Source: Bacteroidota bacterium | GTDB lineage: Bacteria > Zhuqueibacterota > JdFR-76 > DREG01 | NCBI GenBank assembly: GCA_030624545.1 | Contig: JAUXJX010000015.1 | Span: 1 to 12,266, forward strand | Reading direction: 5' to 3' | Length of the DNA stretch: 12,266 nt | In this document: one piece after another, positions 1 to 7,625 of the stretch | Numbering within the stretch: the first letter of the stretch is position 1 | How the letters are laid out: each line of letters opens with the position of its first letter | Program-made: the position numbers and the translations under genes | The notes under the pieces: generated by a model | What the model saw: the letters and a program-made list of their open reading frames with translations, nothing else | What the model was told of the DNA's origin: nothing | Databases searched by the model: none

Positions 1-531
1 AGAGACCGCAACCACAAATGTGGCGCTCTCAACCTTCTTGGTCAGCATCCTTCGTTCCACGTGCAAATCAGAGCCATGCGCCGTAAAGCTAAAAGATATG
101 CCGGTCAGCCGATGGATAATTAGGGCCGCGACAGCCGGATGTGTCGCAAAGTGAGCGTGAATGTGAGTTATGCCCAGTCCCATCATTTCTTTGGCAAAAA
201 GGACCGATTTGGGCAAAACACCCAGGGCGCCGACGAAAAAGTTGATGCTGCCCAGCGTGCCCTTTAGCACTTCAAGAAATACCTTTAAGTATGCCCTGGG
301 GCGGCGGCGAAGGAAGTGCAAATGTGCACGAACGATAGGAAGCGACAAGAAGGGATGAAAATGGGCTCCCTCCACTATCGCTTTCGCCTCGCCATGAACA
401 ACTTTCTGCTGCTCTCGCAGGAGGGGAAAGACTTCCACATCAGCTCCTAAATCCTTCAGCGCAATCATTTCATAAAGAATAAAGGTTTCCGAGATTTTTG
501 GAAAACGCGACATGATATATGCCACTTTCAA
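1..531 (-). CDS. Family 4 glycosyltransferase, N-terminal part (partial)
   Basis: The first 177 codons of a GT-B glycosyltransferase that continues beyond the left edge. The peptide opens LKVAYIMSRFPKISETFILY, the typical beginning of WcaL/colanic-acid-type GT4 enzymes, and later has the acceptor-domain motif THIHAHFATHP (122-132) followed by FSFTAHGSD (147-155). These retaining enzymes add a sugar to the lipid-linked repeat from a nucleotide-sugar donor bound by the C-terminal half, which is not visible. The start is most likely TTG at 531, aligned with the usual first residue of the family; no ATG or GTG occurs further upstream before the deacetylase end, and the ATG at 513 would delete the first beta strand. 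It begins 76 bases after the deacetylase stop, in a gap with no recognisable signal. Confidence 0.87.
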   Translation of the reverse strand, partial: MKVAYIMSRFPKISETFILYEMIALKDLGADVEVFPLLREQQKVVHGEAKAIVEGAHFHPFLSLPIVRAHLHFLRRRPRAYLKVFLEVLKGTLGSINFFVGALGVLPKSVLFAKEMMGLGITHIHAHFATHPAVAALIIHRLTGISFSFTAHGSDLHVERRMLTKKVESATFVVAVS

Positions 532-607
532 CCGTGGTCCCGCACAGGAGCTTGACTCTGGAGTGACGTGTTGAAGAAGTTGAATAACCGAATGTTCGAA
601 AATAGAC

Positions 608-1687
608 CTAATAATCTGATACCTCCCGAAAATTGACTGCCGACTCCTTCTTTCTGTGACGCCACACATCGATTGGCGCAAAGGAATGCAGCAGGCGAAT
701 ACGAAAAACCATTGGAGTGGTTCGCCGGGTTATGTTGGTTCTCCTCAATGCCAGACAGTCTGTCGAATTCAAGTCGTTGATCCCTTCCATGGTATTGAAT
801 GCCACTTTGAAATCGAATTCCTGCAAAATGCTATGGACCCGCTCGTCGAAACCACCGCCGGGATAACAGAAGACCGGCAAGGCCTTTCCGTTCTCTTTTT
901 TCAAGTCCTCCTGCGAATTCTTCACCTCTTCTCGAATCTCTTCGGTTGTCATTTGATTCAACATCGGATGAATTCGCGTGTGCGCGGCAATCGTTAATCC
1001 GTCGTCATCCAGGTGTCGCAGCTCATTCCAGCTTAGCACACTCTTGATCACTGTTCTCTTCTCGCCCAGATTCGCGCAGATCTCGTCCACAAGCTGCAGT
1101 GCCCGTCCATGAGGAATGGTTTTTATGAAGTCCTGTATTCTTTTCAGGTTTCTAAGCCGCTCGTCTCTCGTTCGTAAGGACAACGATCCGAGAGGGGTCG
1201 CTTCCAATACGGATTTTGATGTATGAACAAATGCCCGATAGAGCCGATCCCACCAAAAAGACCTTTCCGGATGATCCGGATATGCGGTTGGGACGAATAG
1301 TGTTCCAGGCAGTTGGAACCGCTTGAGAATCGGCCAGGCATGCTCCGTCAAATCATAATAAGCGTCGTCAAATGTAATTAGCACGGCCCGATCCGGTAAT
1401 TGGCCGCCATTCATAATCGCATCCAGAACCTGATCGATAGAGACCGCATTGTAGTTATTTGCCACATGTTCCATCTGCCGGGCAAACACCTCGGGCGTAG
1501 CGCTGATTAGACGCGGATTCAAGAGATGCTCATCATCGAGGTTTGCCACCCGGTGGTAAGTAATTACCCTGAGAATATTAGGTTTCCCTTTACCATTTCC
1601 ATCCGGCCCTGTCTGATTCGAATCCGATATTGGTTCCGCTGAATGGGTGGAAGCATTTGCCACTATAGTTTTTTTCACTTTGTTCAA
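608..1687 (-). CDS. NodB-type polysaccharide deacetylase
   Basis: Metal-dependent carbohydrate esterase family 4 enzyme removing N-acetyl (or O-acetyl) groups from a glycan. The NodB domain begins at ILRVITYHRV (38-47). It has the catalytic TFDD motif at 105-108, the zinc-binding HTRIHP (H236, H240) and the YPGGGFDERV motif at 275-284 that builds the active-site groove. Between motifs 1 and 2 is a long insert (about 140-220, including SFWWDRLYRAF) common in deacetylases of exopolysaccharide loci. Residues 1-37 are polar, without signal peptide, so it probably acts in the cytoplasm on lipid-linked intermediates or is exported by another route. Start is poor: TTG at 1687 overlaps the preceding TGA (TTGA), and GTG at 1678 or 1666 are alternatives. 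The next in-frame ATG, at residue 72, would cut into the NodB fold. Confidence 0.88.
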   Translation of the reverse strand: MNKVKKTIVANASTHSAEPISDSNQTGPDGNGKGKPNILRVITYHRVANLDDEHLLNPRLISATPEVFARQMEHVANNYNAVSIDQVLDAIMNGGQLPDRAVLITFDDAYYDLTEHAWPILKRFQLPGTLFVPTAYPDHPERSFWWDRLYRAFVHTSKSVLEATPLGSLSLRTRDERLRNLKRIQDFIKTIPHGRALQLVDEICANLGEKRTVIKSVLSWNELRHLDDDGLTIAAHTRIHPMLNQMTTEEIREEVKNSQEDLKKENGKALPVFCYPGGGFDERVHSILQEFDFKVAFNTMEGINDLNSTDCLALRRTNITRRTTPMVFRIRLLHSFAPIDVWRHRKKESAVNFREVSDY

Positions 1688-2418
1688 GGATTATGAGAGG
1701 TAAATGATGAAAATCCTATTGATCGACTGCGGCCGTCCGGTCTTTCGTGTTTGCTGCGGAGTTTTGTGATGTGCGCAGACACTTCCTCATATACTTCCCG
1801 GGGCGGGCAGGTAGCATCAACTCGAACAAAATTAGGTGTGATTTTGCTTCTTTGATGAAATTCCCGCCGGCGAGAGTCCAGGTAAGCGATCGTCGCCTCC
1901 CCTTTTCGGGCAAAAAGTACTTCCGCGGGGGCATCGAGGAAGACGGTCAGATCCGGCCCTGGGTAAAACCGATTGAGACACCAGCGATGGATCCGCTCCG
2001 CTGGAGGCAATTCGGAATTCGGTGTGACGTCACTGAAGGAGAAATCATACAGAAAATGACGATCATAAACCACAATATACCCTTTACTCCGATACCACAG
2101 TGAAATTAACTGACGGTACCATTCTTCGGCAAGGCGATTCATTAAACGTGCCGTAGACCAAAGCATCCCTCTCGGTTTGGATTTTCGCGCTGTTCGACTA
2201 TGAAGAGAGGTGACCCTGCCCCTGTCTTGCCTGCCGCTCCTATCCTTTGATCTTTTTAGGAATGTGACGAGACGCGAGCTGGGAAGGGCGATGTTACTCG
2301 ATTCGACGTTTATGCCCATATATAGATATTTAACCGGTTCCGGATATTTTTTTTCAAGCATGCGGGCAATTGTGGTCTTGCCGGCACCATCCCCGCCGAT
2401 GAGTGCAATTGAAAGCAT
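1684..2418 (-). CDS. Thymidylate-kinase-like P-loop kinase of a glycan locus
   Basis: A 244-residue P-loop NTPase of the nucleotide-kinase fold. The Walker A motif is GGDGAGKTT (8-16), followed by VVYDRHFLYDF (116-126) with the DR pair of the thymidylate kinase family, FLDAPAEVLFARKGE (160-174) and a YLDSRRREF helix. Unlike housekeeping Tmk it has a long basic insert at about 50-90 and it sits between a polymerase and a deacetylase. It is therefore probably not the cell's dTMP kinase but one of the Tmk-like proteins found in polysaccharide loci, possibly phosphorylating a sugar or lipid-linked intermediate; the substrate is unknown. ATG start with GAGG seven bases upstream overlapping the polymerase stop; its TGA overlaps the deacetylase start. 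Confidence 0.78.
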   Translation of the reverse strand: MLSIALIGGDGAGKTTIARMLEKKYPEPVKYLYMGINVESSNIALPSSRLVTFLKRSKDRSGRQDRGRVTSLHSRTARKSKPRGMLWSTARLMNRLAEEWYRQLISLWYRSKGYIVVYDRHFLYDFSFSDVTPNSELPPAERIHRWCLNRFYPGPDLTVFLDAPAEVLFARKGEATIAYLDSRRREFHQRSKITPNFVRVDATCPPREVYEEVSAHITKLRSKHERPDGRSRSIGFSSFTSHNP

Positions 2419-2425
2419 AAGGAGA

Positions 2426-2429
2426 CCTC
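2426..2429 (-). promoter_or_regulatory. Ribosome binding site of the Tmk-like gene
   Basis: GAGG on the minus strand, seven bases before the ATG at 2418. It overlaps the TGA stop of the polymerase gene, so ribosomes finishing the polymerase can reinitiate here. Confidence 0.65.
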
Positions 2430-3981
2430 AGTTCGTCAAGATTGGAATCTGATGCAGTTGCCCGTTATTAGGCTTGGCTTCCAAGTTTATCTCGCCTGCC
2501 ACGCTCTCGGCTCGGCTTTCTTGGCCATAAATCTTAACGCAGGCGCCGGCCAAGGCAATTAAGAGCCAAAAAAACCGAACATAGGATAGATGGAGGAAGA
2601 TTGCGGTAAATAGGTAGGCCAGGATGCTCAGCAAAAAGCCGCTGGCGATGTTCTCTCCATCAGTACCCCATTTCTTGTGGAATCGGCGCGTTTGGTTCAA
2701 TTTGAACAGGGTTGCCAGGATAATGGCAAAAAACCAGGAGGCGCCGAACAGGCCGTTATCGGACAATTCCTCGATGTACATGTTGTGAGCCCTACGCGTT
2801 CCGGAAATTTTCCTGAACCCGATTTCGCTGGCATACTCCGGAATGTAGGAGCTTGTTTGGCCCGGACCTACTCCAAAAAAAGGATGGTCAAAGAATGTTT
2901 TCAAAGCTGCCAGACTCACTGTCGTCCTGCCGCGTACCGAACCATCGGCTTTGTGCACCTGGCCGGATAATACATTCGTGATCCCCACGTATGAGAGATA
3001 GATGCGATTGAAGTAATGGGGAACGGCCACAAGCATGACCGAGATACAGAACACGATTGCCAGAAAGAAATATCGGATTTTGATAAATTTAAGGAAAACC
3101 ATGATGACCAGGACAAAAAGTATCGCGATACCGGCACCCCGAGAAAAGGTAAGCATAATGCCGGCCAGGATAGGAATCATAGATAGCACTGCCAGAACCC
3201 GCAAAAATCGAGAAGACTCTCCCCGAATTCTAAAAAAAGCCAGGGGCAACAGAACAACCATGATCTGGGCATATCGGTTCTTCGAGCCAATCGGTCCTGC
3301 CAGCCGCCGGCGTTTGATTTTTTCTCCCGAAATATCCACCTCTCCGGTACTGATCTGCGCGTCCTTCACCTGCGCAAGTCCCCCAAGAGCATTGTTATAG
3401 GAGCCGGAGAGCTCTTGGTAAAGGGAGATAGTTCCCATGAAAAATCCGGAGAGAATCAGTGTCCAGGTTACCTTTCTTAACAATTCCTTGGTTCGAATTG
3501 TATTGATTATCAGAAAATAGAGAACTATGCCCGCCAAGAAGAAGGTTGCCATTCTGTCAACGGAGGTTACAAAATCGCGGGATACTGCTGCCGATATTAC
3601 CATCGCCACAAGGTATCCTACCATGAGGAGCAATGCGGAATTGACAATAATCGGCAAGCGCCGAATAAAATAGAAGTAGAGCAGAGGCATGCCAAGTAAC
3701 AAGAAGAAGGATCCTGCCACAAATGTGGGTATGCCGTGATATCTGGTAGCAATAACTGTGAGATTCGTATAAAGCACAAATAAGACGGCAAGCGTCGTAA
3801 ATTCCGGATTAAGGAACATGAAAAACAGAAGACCGATCGAAAGCGTGGCAGCAAACACGAGCACGGCATCAAACTTGGACAGCAATATTCCTAACACTGA
3901 ACAAAGAACTATCGCAAATGCTCCAAATAGATGATAAGAAGTAATACGCTTCACAGTTTGATTTCTTCTAGTGCTCGACAT
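2428..3981 (-). CDS. O-antigen ligase/Wzy-type polymerase family membrane protein
   Basis: Integral inner-membrane protein of 517 residues with roughly ten to twelve hydrophobic segments, the size and layout of the O-antigen ligase/polymerase (Wzy_C, PF04932) family. Markers are GPIGSKNRYAQIMVVLLPL at 229-247, LTFSRGAGI at 277-285, and a large periplasmic loop with RGRTTVSLAALKTFFDHPFF (350-369), GVGPGQT and RRAHNMYIEELSDNGLFG (396-413), whose His399 and Arg residues are typical of the family. In this context it most likely polymerises undecaprenyl-linked repeats on the periplasmic side; ligation to another acceptor cannot be excluded from sequence. ATG start 32 bases after the preceding stop, with only a weak ACGGA upstream. 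Confidence 0.9.
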   Translation of the reverse strand: MSSTRRNQTVKRITSYHLFGAFAIVLCSVLGILLSKFDAVLVFAATLSIGLLFFMFLNPEFTTLAVLFVLYTNLTVIATRYHGIPTFVAGSFFLLLGMPLLYFYFIRRLPIIVNSALLLMVGYLVAMVISAAVSRDFVTSVDRMATFFLAGIVLYFLIINTIRTKELLRKVTWTLILSGFFMGTISLYQELSGSYNNALGGLAQVKDAQISTGEVDISGEKIKRRRLAGPIGSKNRYAQIMVVLLPLAFFRIRGESSRFLRVLAVLSMIPILAGIMLTFSRGAGIAILFVLVIMVFLKFIKIRYFFLAIVFCISVMLVAVPHYFNRIYLSYVGITNVLSGQVHKADGSVRGRTTVSLAALKTFFDHPFFGVGPGQTSSYIPEYASEIGFRKISGTRRAHNMYIEELSDNGLFGASWFFAIILATLFKLNQTRRFHKKWGTDGENIASGFLLSILAYLFTAIFLHLSYVRFFWLLIALAGACVKIYGQESRAESVAGEINLEAKPNNGQLHQIPILTN

Positions 3982-4013
3982 GTGGAATCCGTTGCAGGAA
4001 TAGATTTAGAATT

Positions 4014-4925
4014 TTAATCAGGTTGTGTTTCCGCCAAGACATGGGCGTCCCGGTTATCCGACTCTTTGTCGAAGCCGTCCCAGGTCGTCCGGGTTACATC
4101 GCGCTTCCGGGTAGGCGTGGCCTTGAGATTAAAATGGAGACGATAGCGAAAATAGCCAAACATCTTAATCCAACCGCCGCGGAACCTCCGTCCTGAAGTA
4201 AGGACTCTTAGGCTGGGGTGACCGGAGTAAGCGATCCGGCAGCCCGTTAATTTTACGGCCGGACCAATCTGTAAATCCACAGACAGCTTGCCCGCATCAT
4301 ACAGTTCCAGGAAGACAGACTTGTTAACTGCATAATTGCTGCCTCGCGTTGTGGGAATGCGAAGAATATTCCGCTTGAACCGCCTTATCGTGTGATGAAT
4401 CGCAATCTTGGCACGTACAGACCTTAGCTTTCGTAATTCATAATGGCCGACATGACTGTATGCGAGGCTGGCGCCTGCGTTGAGTGATTCGATAAACCAA
4501 TCCAAAAGAGCGTTTATATCAGCCACTCTGCAATCGGCATCAAAATGAATCGTAATCTCAGATTTGGTGGCGCGCACGCCCAGAGCCCGAGCGCTGACAA
4601 TGACAACCTCACCTGAACGCCGGGCCGAAGGAACCGCGACAACTCCGAAGCCCAGGCTTCTAAATAGGTCGATTTCGCCCGGAGGATTAGATCGTGGATA
4701 ATTGTTGACGACCAAAATAATCTCAATCGCATATTTCCCGGTGTAGCGAAGGATGTCCGCAAACAAAGTCCTGATTGTCCATAGGTCCGCCTGGGCATTG
4801 ATCGGGACAATGATAGAAGCATCAGGGTTGCAGCGTGGATTGCCCCTCAATCGGATCAAATGGTTCTTGATTTCCATTAACTCGGGGCTTTGCGCTGAAA
4901 TCTGTTGAGATTTTTCTGTTTTCAT
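4014..4925 (-). CDS. Family 2 glycosyltransferase (soluble GT-A)
   Basis: Adds one sugar to the growing repeat unit. The 303-residue protein opens its GT-A domain at ASIIVPINAQADL (36-48), continues to the strand IILVVNNYP (69-77) and has the metal-binding HFDADC motif (DAD at 129-131) and an acceptor-side RGSNYAVNK at 194-202. A basic stretch, LTSGRRFRGGW at 242-252, resembles the end of many bacterial GT2 proteins. No membrane segments follow. The frame is open to 5054, inside the lyase gene; I place the start at the ATG at 4925, 16 bases after the lyase stop, because upstream residues look like shadow coding. No convincing Shine-Dalgarno exists there, so starts at 4972 or 4987 (both inside the lyase) remain possible. 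Donor sugar unknown. Confidence 0.82.
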   Translation of the reverse strand: MKTEKSQQISAQSPELMEIKNHLIRLRGNPRCNPDASIIVPINAQADLWTIRTLFADILRYTGKYAIEIILVVNNYPRSNPPGEIDLFRSLGFGVVAVPSARRSGEVVIVSARALGVRATKSEITIHFDADCRVADINALLDWFIESLNAGASLAYSHVGHYELRKLRSVRAKIAIHHTIRRFKRNILRIPTTRGSNYAVNKSVFLELYDAGKLSVDLQIGPAVKLTGCRIAYSGHPSLRVLTSGRRFRGGWIKMFGYFRYRLHFNLKATPTRKRDVTRTTWDGFDKESDNRDAHVLAETQPD

Positions 4926-4941
4926 ATTAGAAAATACCAGG

Positions 4942-6423
4942 TTATCGCAGATCACCCTCAGGTGACTCATCAGCGGAATAATCATGGTGCCCTGGGTCTC
5001 GAGGCGGCGAAACCGTTGGCGGAAGACCCGGGTTTTCGCCTTCGGCAAAGGCATGAGTCAGCGTTTCGAAACCTAATGGGCGGCCCCCACTTGTAGGCCT
5101 TTTGCGCAACACCGCTTTAAGCATCGCCGGGTGACGATAATAGCGGTGAACAACTTCCGCGGCTGAACGGAGCGCCCTCGGTTTTTGAAAACTGGGATTA
5201 TCAAGTATAAAAAGGACTGCCTTTTTGAGCGATCCCCTGCCCCGAGGCAAAACTACTTGATAGTCGTTTCCCTCTGGAGATTCGAAGTCATAAACCAGGT
5301 TATCATTCCGGATATTATCATACAAACTCTTATCCCCGCGGCGCAGCAGCAGCTCGGCCTGGGCGATCAGACCTTCAAGATGCGTTTGGGAATACATATT
5401 TGAATGGTCGTCCTCCAAAATTCGATCTCCACTACAGCCCGTCGAACCGCGCCGCAGTTCGTCGGGTATCCCACCGTCTGGGCGTATCATCGATTTCGTC
5501 ATCGGATCGTTGTCACATGCGCGGGAGCTTCCCCCACTTGCTTCGCTCCTCATGCCGTTCATGCGGCCAAGAGCGAGCTCAATGGCGTGCCGGTATGCTT
5601 CAGCCGGAGTTCTAGCGGTGGTTCGCTTCCTCGCATCGAACCGATTATAACTCACGAGTGCAAGATCGGGCCGATCCCACAAATAATCTGCAATATAGGT
5701 GCATGCGTTTGTTGCTGCCGCCCCCCAGTTGCTCATAGATGTTTCGGCTGTGAATGAAATCGTCGGATAGATAATTTCAGCCAGCCAATTTTGAAATTCG
5801 TATTTAAGATCACTTTCTTGCCAGGCATGAAGATTTTCGAGCAGATCAGCCGCCCGGATAAATCCGGGTATGGCCCAAGACAAATTCAACTGACACTGGC
5901 GGTCGGGTTTCAGGCTGTTCCCGGGTTCACCAAAGCTGGTAATCTGCAATAGATCTGTGATCCTCTCCATCACTTGGTGAGCATACTGCTCATTTTCCTG
6001 CAGGTGGTAGGCCAATGCCTTGGCATAAATCAATGTGTTCCCCTTCATCAAGTAGGCCGGACTCTTGGAGGCAAGGCAGGTAATACGTCCTGAAGGAGCT
6101 TCCCACTGCCAAAGCCCCTTGGCAAAGGCGATTGCATGTTCCACAGAAGATTTGTATGGCTCTATTCCTTCTATGGCTTTGGATCGAATTTCCTGAAGCT
6201 CTGAAGGAGTGGTCAAATAGCCGCGTGATTTATATTTCGAATGATCGTTTTTCGAAGTAAACGACATAGCATTCGCCGCTATGACAAATTCTGTATCCTC
6301 TGGTTGGCCAGAGTCAGAAAATCGATCATCGTTTCTATCGGCATTCCGAGCATTTGCGTTTAACAAAAACAGGAAGATTACAAAAAGCACCAAAAAGCTG
6401 CGGAAATTTGTCATTTCAGACAC
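4942..6423 (-). CDS. Secreted alginate-lyase-family polysaccharide lyase with C-terminal tail
   Basis: Likely a periplasmic enzyme that cuts the operon's own polymer by beta-elimination, for length control or clearance of misrouted chains. A signal peptide is clear: charged start, hydrophobic core about residues 9-22 and a NANA cleavage site near residue 26. The alpha/alpha-toroid alginate-lyase region runs about 70-460 and includes QCQLNLSWAIPGFIRAADLL (176-195), SNWGAAATNACTYIADYL (231-248, candidate catalytic Asn) and DDHSNMYSQTHLEGL (338-352, candidate catalytic His/Tyr). The usual fold seems to end at GFETLTHAF; the last 34 or so residues are Pro/Gly/Asp-rich and unlike the rest. Start is GTG at 6423, overlapping the preceding gene by eight bases, or ATG at 6414, just after its TGA; both keep the signal peptide. 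Alginate itself as substrate is not implied, since no alginate genes are seen. Confidence 0.8.
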   Translation of the reverse strand: MSEMTNFRSFLVLFVIFLFLLNANARNADRNDDRFSDSGQPEDTEFVIAANAMSFTSKNDHSKYKSRGYLTTPSELQEIRSKAIEGIEPYKSSVEHAIAFAKGLWQWEAPSGRITCLASKSPAYLMKGNTLIYAKALAYHLQENEQYAHQVMERITDLLQITSFGEPGNSLKPDRQCQLNLSWAIPGFIRAADLLENLHAWQESDLKYEFQNWLAEIIYPTISFTAETSMSNWGAAATNACTYIADYLWDRPDLALVSYNRFDARKRTTARTPAEAYRHAIELALGRMNGMRSEASGGSSRACDNDPMTKSMIRPDGGIPDELRRGSTGCSGDRILEDDHSNMYSQTHLEGLIAQAELLLRRGDKSLYDNIRNDNLVYDFESPEGNDYQVVLPRGRGSLKKAVLFILDNPSFQKPRALRSAAEVVHRYYRHPAMLKAVLRKRPTSGGRPLGFETLTHAFAEGENPGLPPTVSPPRDPGHHDYSADESPEGDLR

Positions 6424-7609
6424 TCGGATTCTCTAATTCAAGAACAGGTTTGGAGGCAAAGGATGAAATAGGCTGGACTAAATCTTTTGACTCACAGTAT
6501 TGGAGCATCATTTCATACAGTGCCGGAAAGGATACAGGATAAGGATGCAAGATTTGATAAGCCTCTATTCCCTCGAGTGCGCTGGTCAAAAGGTCATTTG
6601 CAAGCTGTTCGACGTTTTCCAAAAAGGAATTCCTTTTTCCCGGAAAAGCGAATTTGAACGCCTTGTAGTATGCCATGAATGGCAATTGTTCATATAGTAT
6701 GGATGCCATCATGCGCTGGGCGATTTCGCGTGGATCTACGGGTTCGGCATGGTAGGACTCATCCTGGTGGCTAATCAGGAAAAAGAGCTTTTCCGGTTTG
6801 GCAGATGAAAGGACATTACACCCGAAGATCTCTGATGGTGGTATTGTCACATTCAGTTGACGCCTCAAAGCGGGCATAGCTTTGTTAAGGAATTTTGCGG
6901 GCAGAGACTTCTGAAGCCTGGACCTGGAAATCAACTGATTCAGTTTGTCCAGGGTCCGGATCGCCTTAAACACAAGACGATCTTCCAATCTCAAGCGGCC
7001 GGCAATGTGAGGCAAATAGTCGAGGTGCCAATCCCAGAGCCGTATCGGTTCCGGTATTCCGTGCATCCTTTGGCCGTCGGCACTCAGGATAATCCATTCA
7101 TCACCCAGGTATTGGGCGCCGTTGTTGGCAAACGCGAACAAGGCTTCCGTCTTTCCACCTTTGGCCCAGCCTGTTACTAAGATTCCAGCCTGATTAAAGA
7201 CAAAGGCGCTCGCGTGCAGTGAAATGAATCCTTTTGACAAGAGCGTTAGATTGAGAATTGGGATTAATAGCGGGATCGAAAGTACCCTGCTTTCACACAC
7301 AATTTCACACCTGCTTCCGATCTGATCGAAGGGGATTTTGACTTTGGCGCTGCGTTTCCCCTTGCCAAGGACGAAGAATCCATCATCGGTGAAAGCTGCC
7401 TGGTTCAGCCCCAATAAACGCAAATTTTTCACAGGAAGATCATCCGTAAACCGGATGATGATATCAGGTTCTCGCGACAATTGCGTGGGCGAAAATCCGA
7501 TCTGCCTGCCAACCGCGGCCACATTGGCCTCAGACGGATGGATTAACCGGATTCCTAACAACCCGTGCACATCATAGTCGACAAAATTCTGTTTTATACG
7601 ATCGGTCAT
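6416..7609 (-). CDS. HPr kinase/phosphorylase-like P-loop protein of unknown role
   Basis: A 397-residue protein whose central part resembles the HPr-serine kinase fold: an LHASAFV strand at 131-137, the P-loop GWAKGGKTE at 147-155 and a following LGDEW at 168-172 supplying a Walker-B-like acid, then HGIPEPIRLW at 183-192. Stand-alone HprK-related proteins of this kind occur in polysaccharide and peptide-modification loci, where their substrate is generally not known. It lacks evident HPr-kinase C-terminal features and there is no HPr gene here, so carbon-catabolite regulation is unlikely. I prefer the ATG at 7609, with GGAAG nine bases upstream, over the TTG at 7615, which would lie only three bases from it. 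It starts 15 bases after the ATP-grasp stop and its own stop overlaps the start zone of the lyase, so the three are probably made together. Confidence 0.75.
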   Translation of the reverse strand: MTDRIKQNFVDYDVHGLLGIRLIHPSEANVAAVGRQIGFSPTQLSREPDIIIRFTDDLPVKNLRLLGLNQAAFTDDGFFVLGKGKRSAKVKIPFDQIGSRCEIVCESRVLSIPLLIPILNLTLLSKGFISLHASAFVFNQAGILVTGWAKGGKTEALFAFANNGAQYLGDEWIILSADGQRMHGIPEPIRLWDWHLDYLPHIAGRLRLEDRLVFKAIRTLDKLNQLISRSRLQKSLPAKFLNKAMPALRRQLNVTIPPSEIFGCNVLSSAKPEKLFFLISHQDESYHAEPVDPREIAQRMMASILYEQLPFMAYYKAFKFAFPGKRNSFLENVEQLANDLLTSALEGIEAYQILHPYPVSFPALYEMMLQYCESKDLVQPISSFASKPVLELENPSV

Positions 7610-7618
7610 ATACAATTA

Positions 7619-7625
7619 CTTCCTT
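7619..7625 (-). promoter_or_regulatory. Ribosome binding site deciding the HPrK-like start
   Basis: AAGGAAG on the minus strand touches the TAA stop of the ATP-grasp gene and sits nine bases before the ATG at 7609. It argues against the in-frame TTG at 7615. Confidence 0.65.

Noticed and set aside
170..358. 62-residue plus-strand open frame at the left edge
   Set aside because: It is antisense to the GT4 N-terminus, whose motifs are clear.
2428..3981. Wzx flippase as the identity of this membrane protein
   Set aside because: The large loop with RRAHNMYIEELSDNGLFG and the SRGAG segment are marks of the O-antigen ligase/polymerase family, not of MATE/PST flippases.
4514..4822. 102-residue minus-strand frame within the second GT2
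   Set aside because: Alternative frame of a gene with clear GT2 motifs; no recognisable features.
5404..5757. 117-residue plus-strand open frame opposite the lyase
   Set aside because: Cys/Arg-rich shadow with no domain, in a region covered by the lyase gene.
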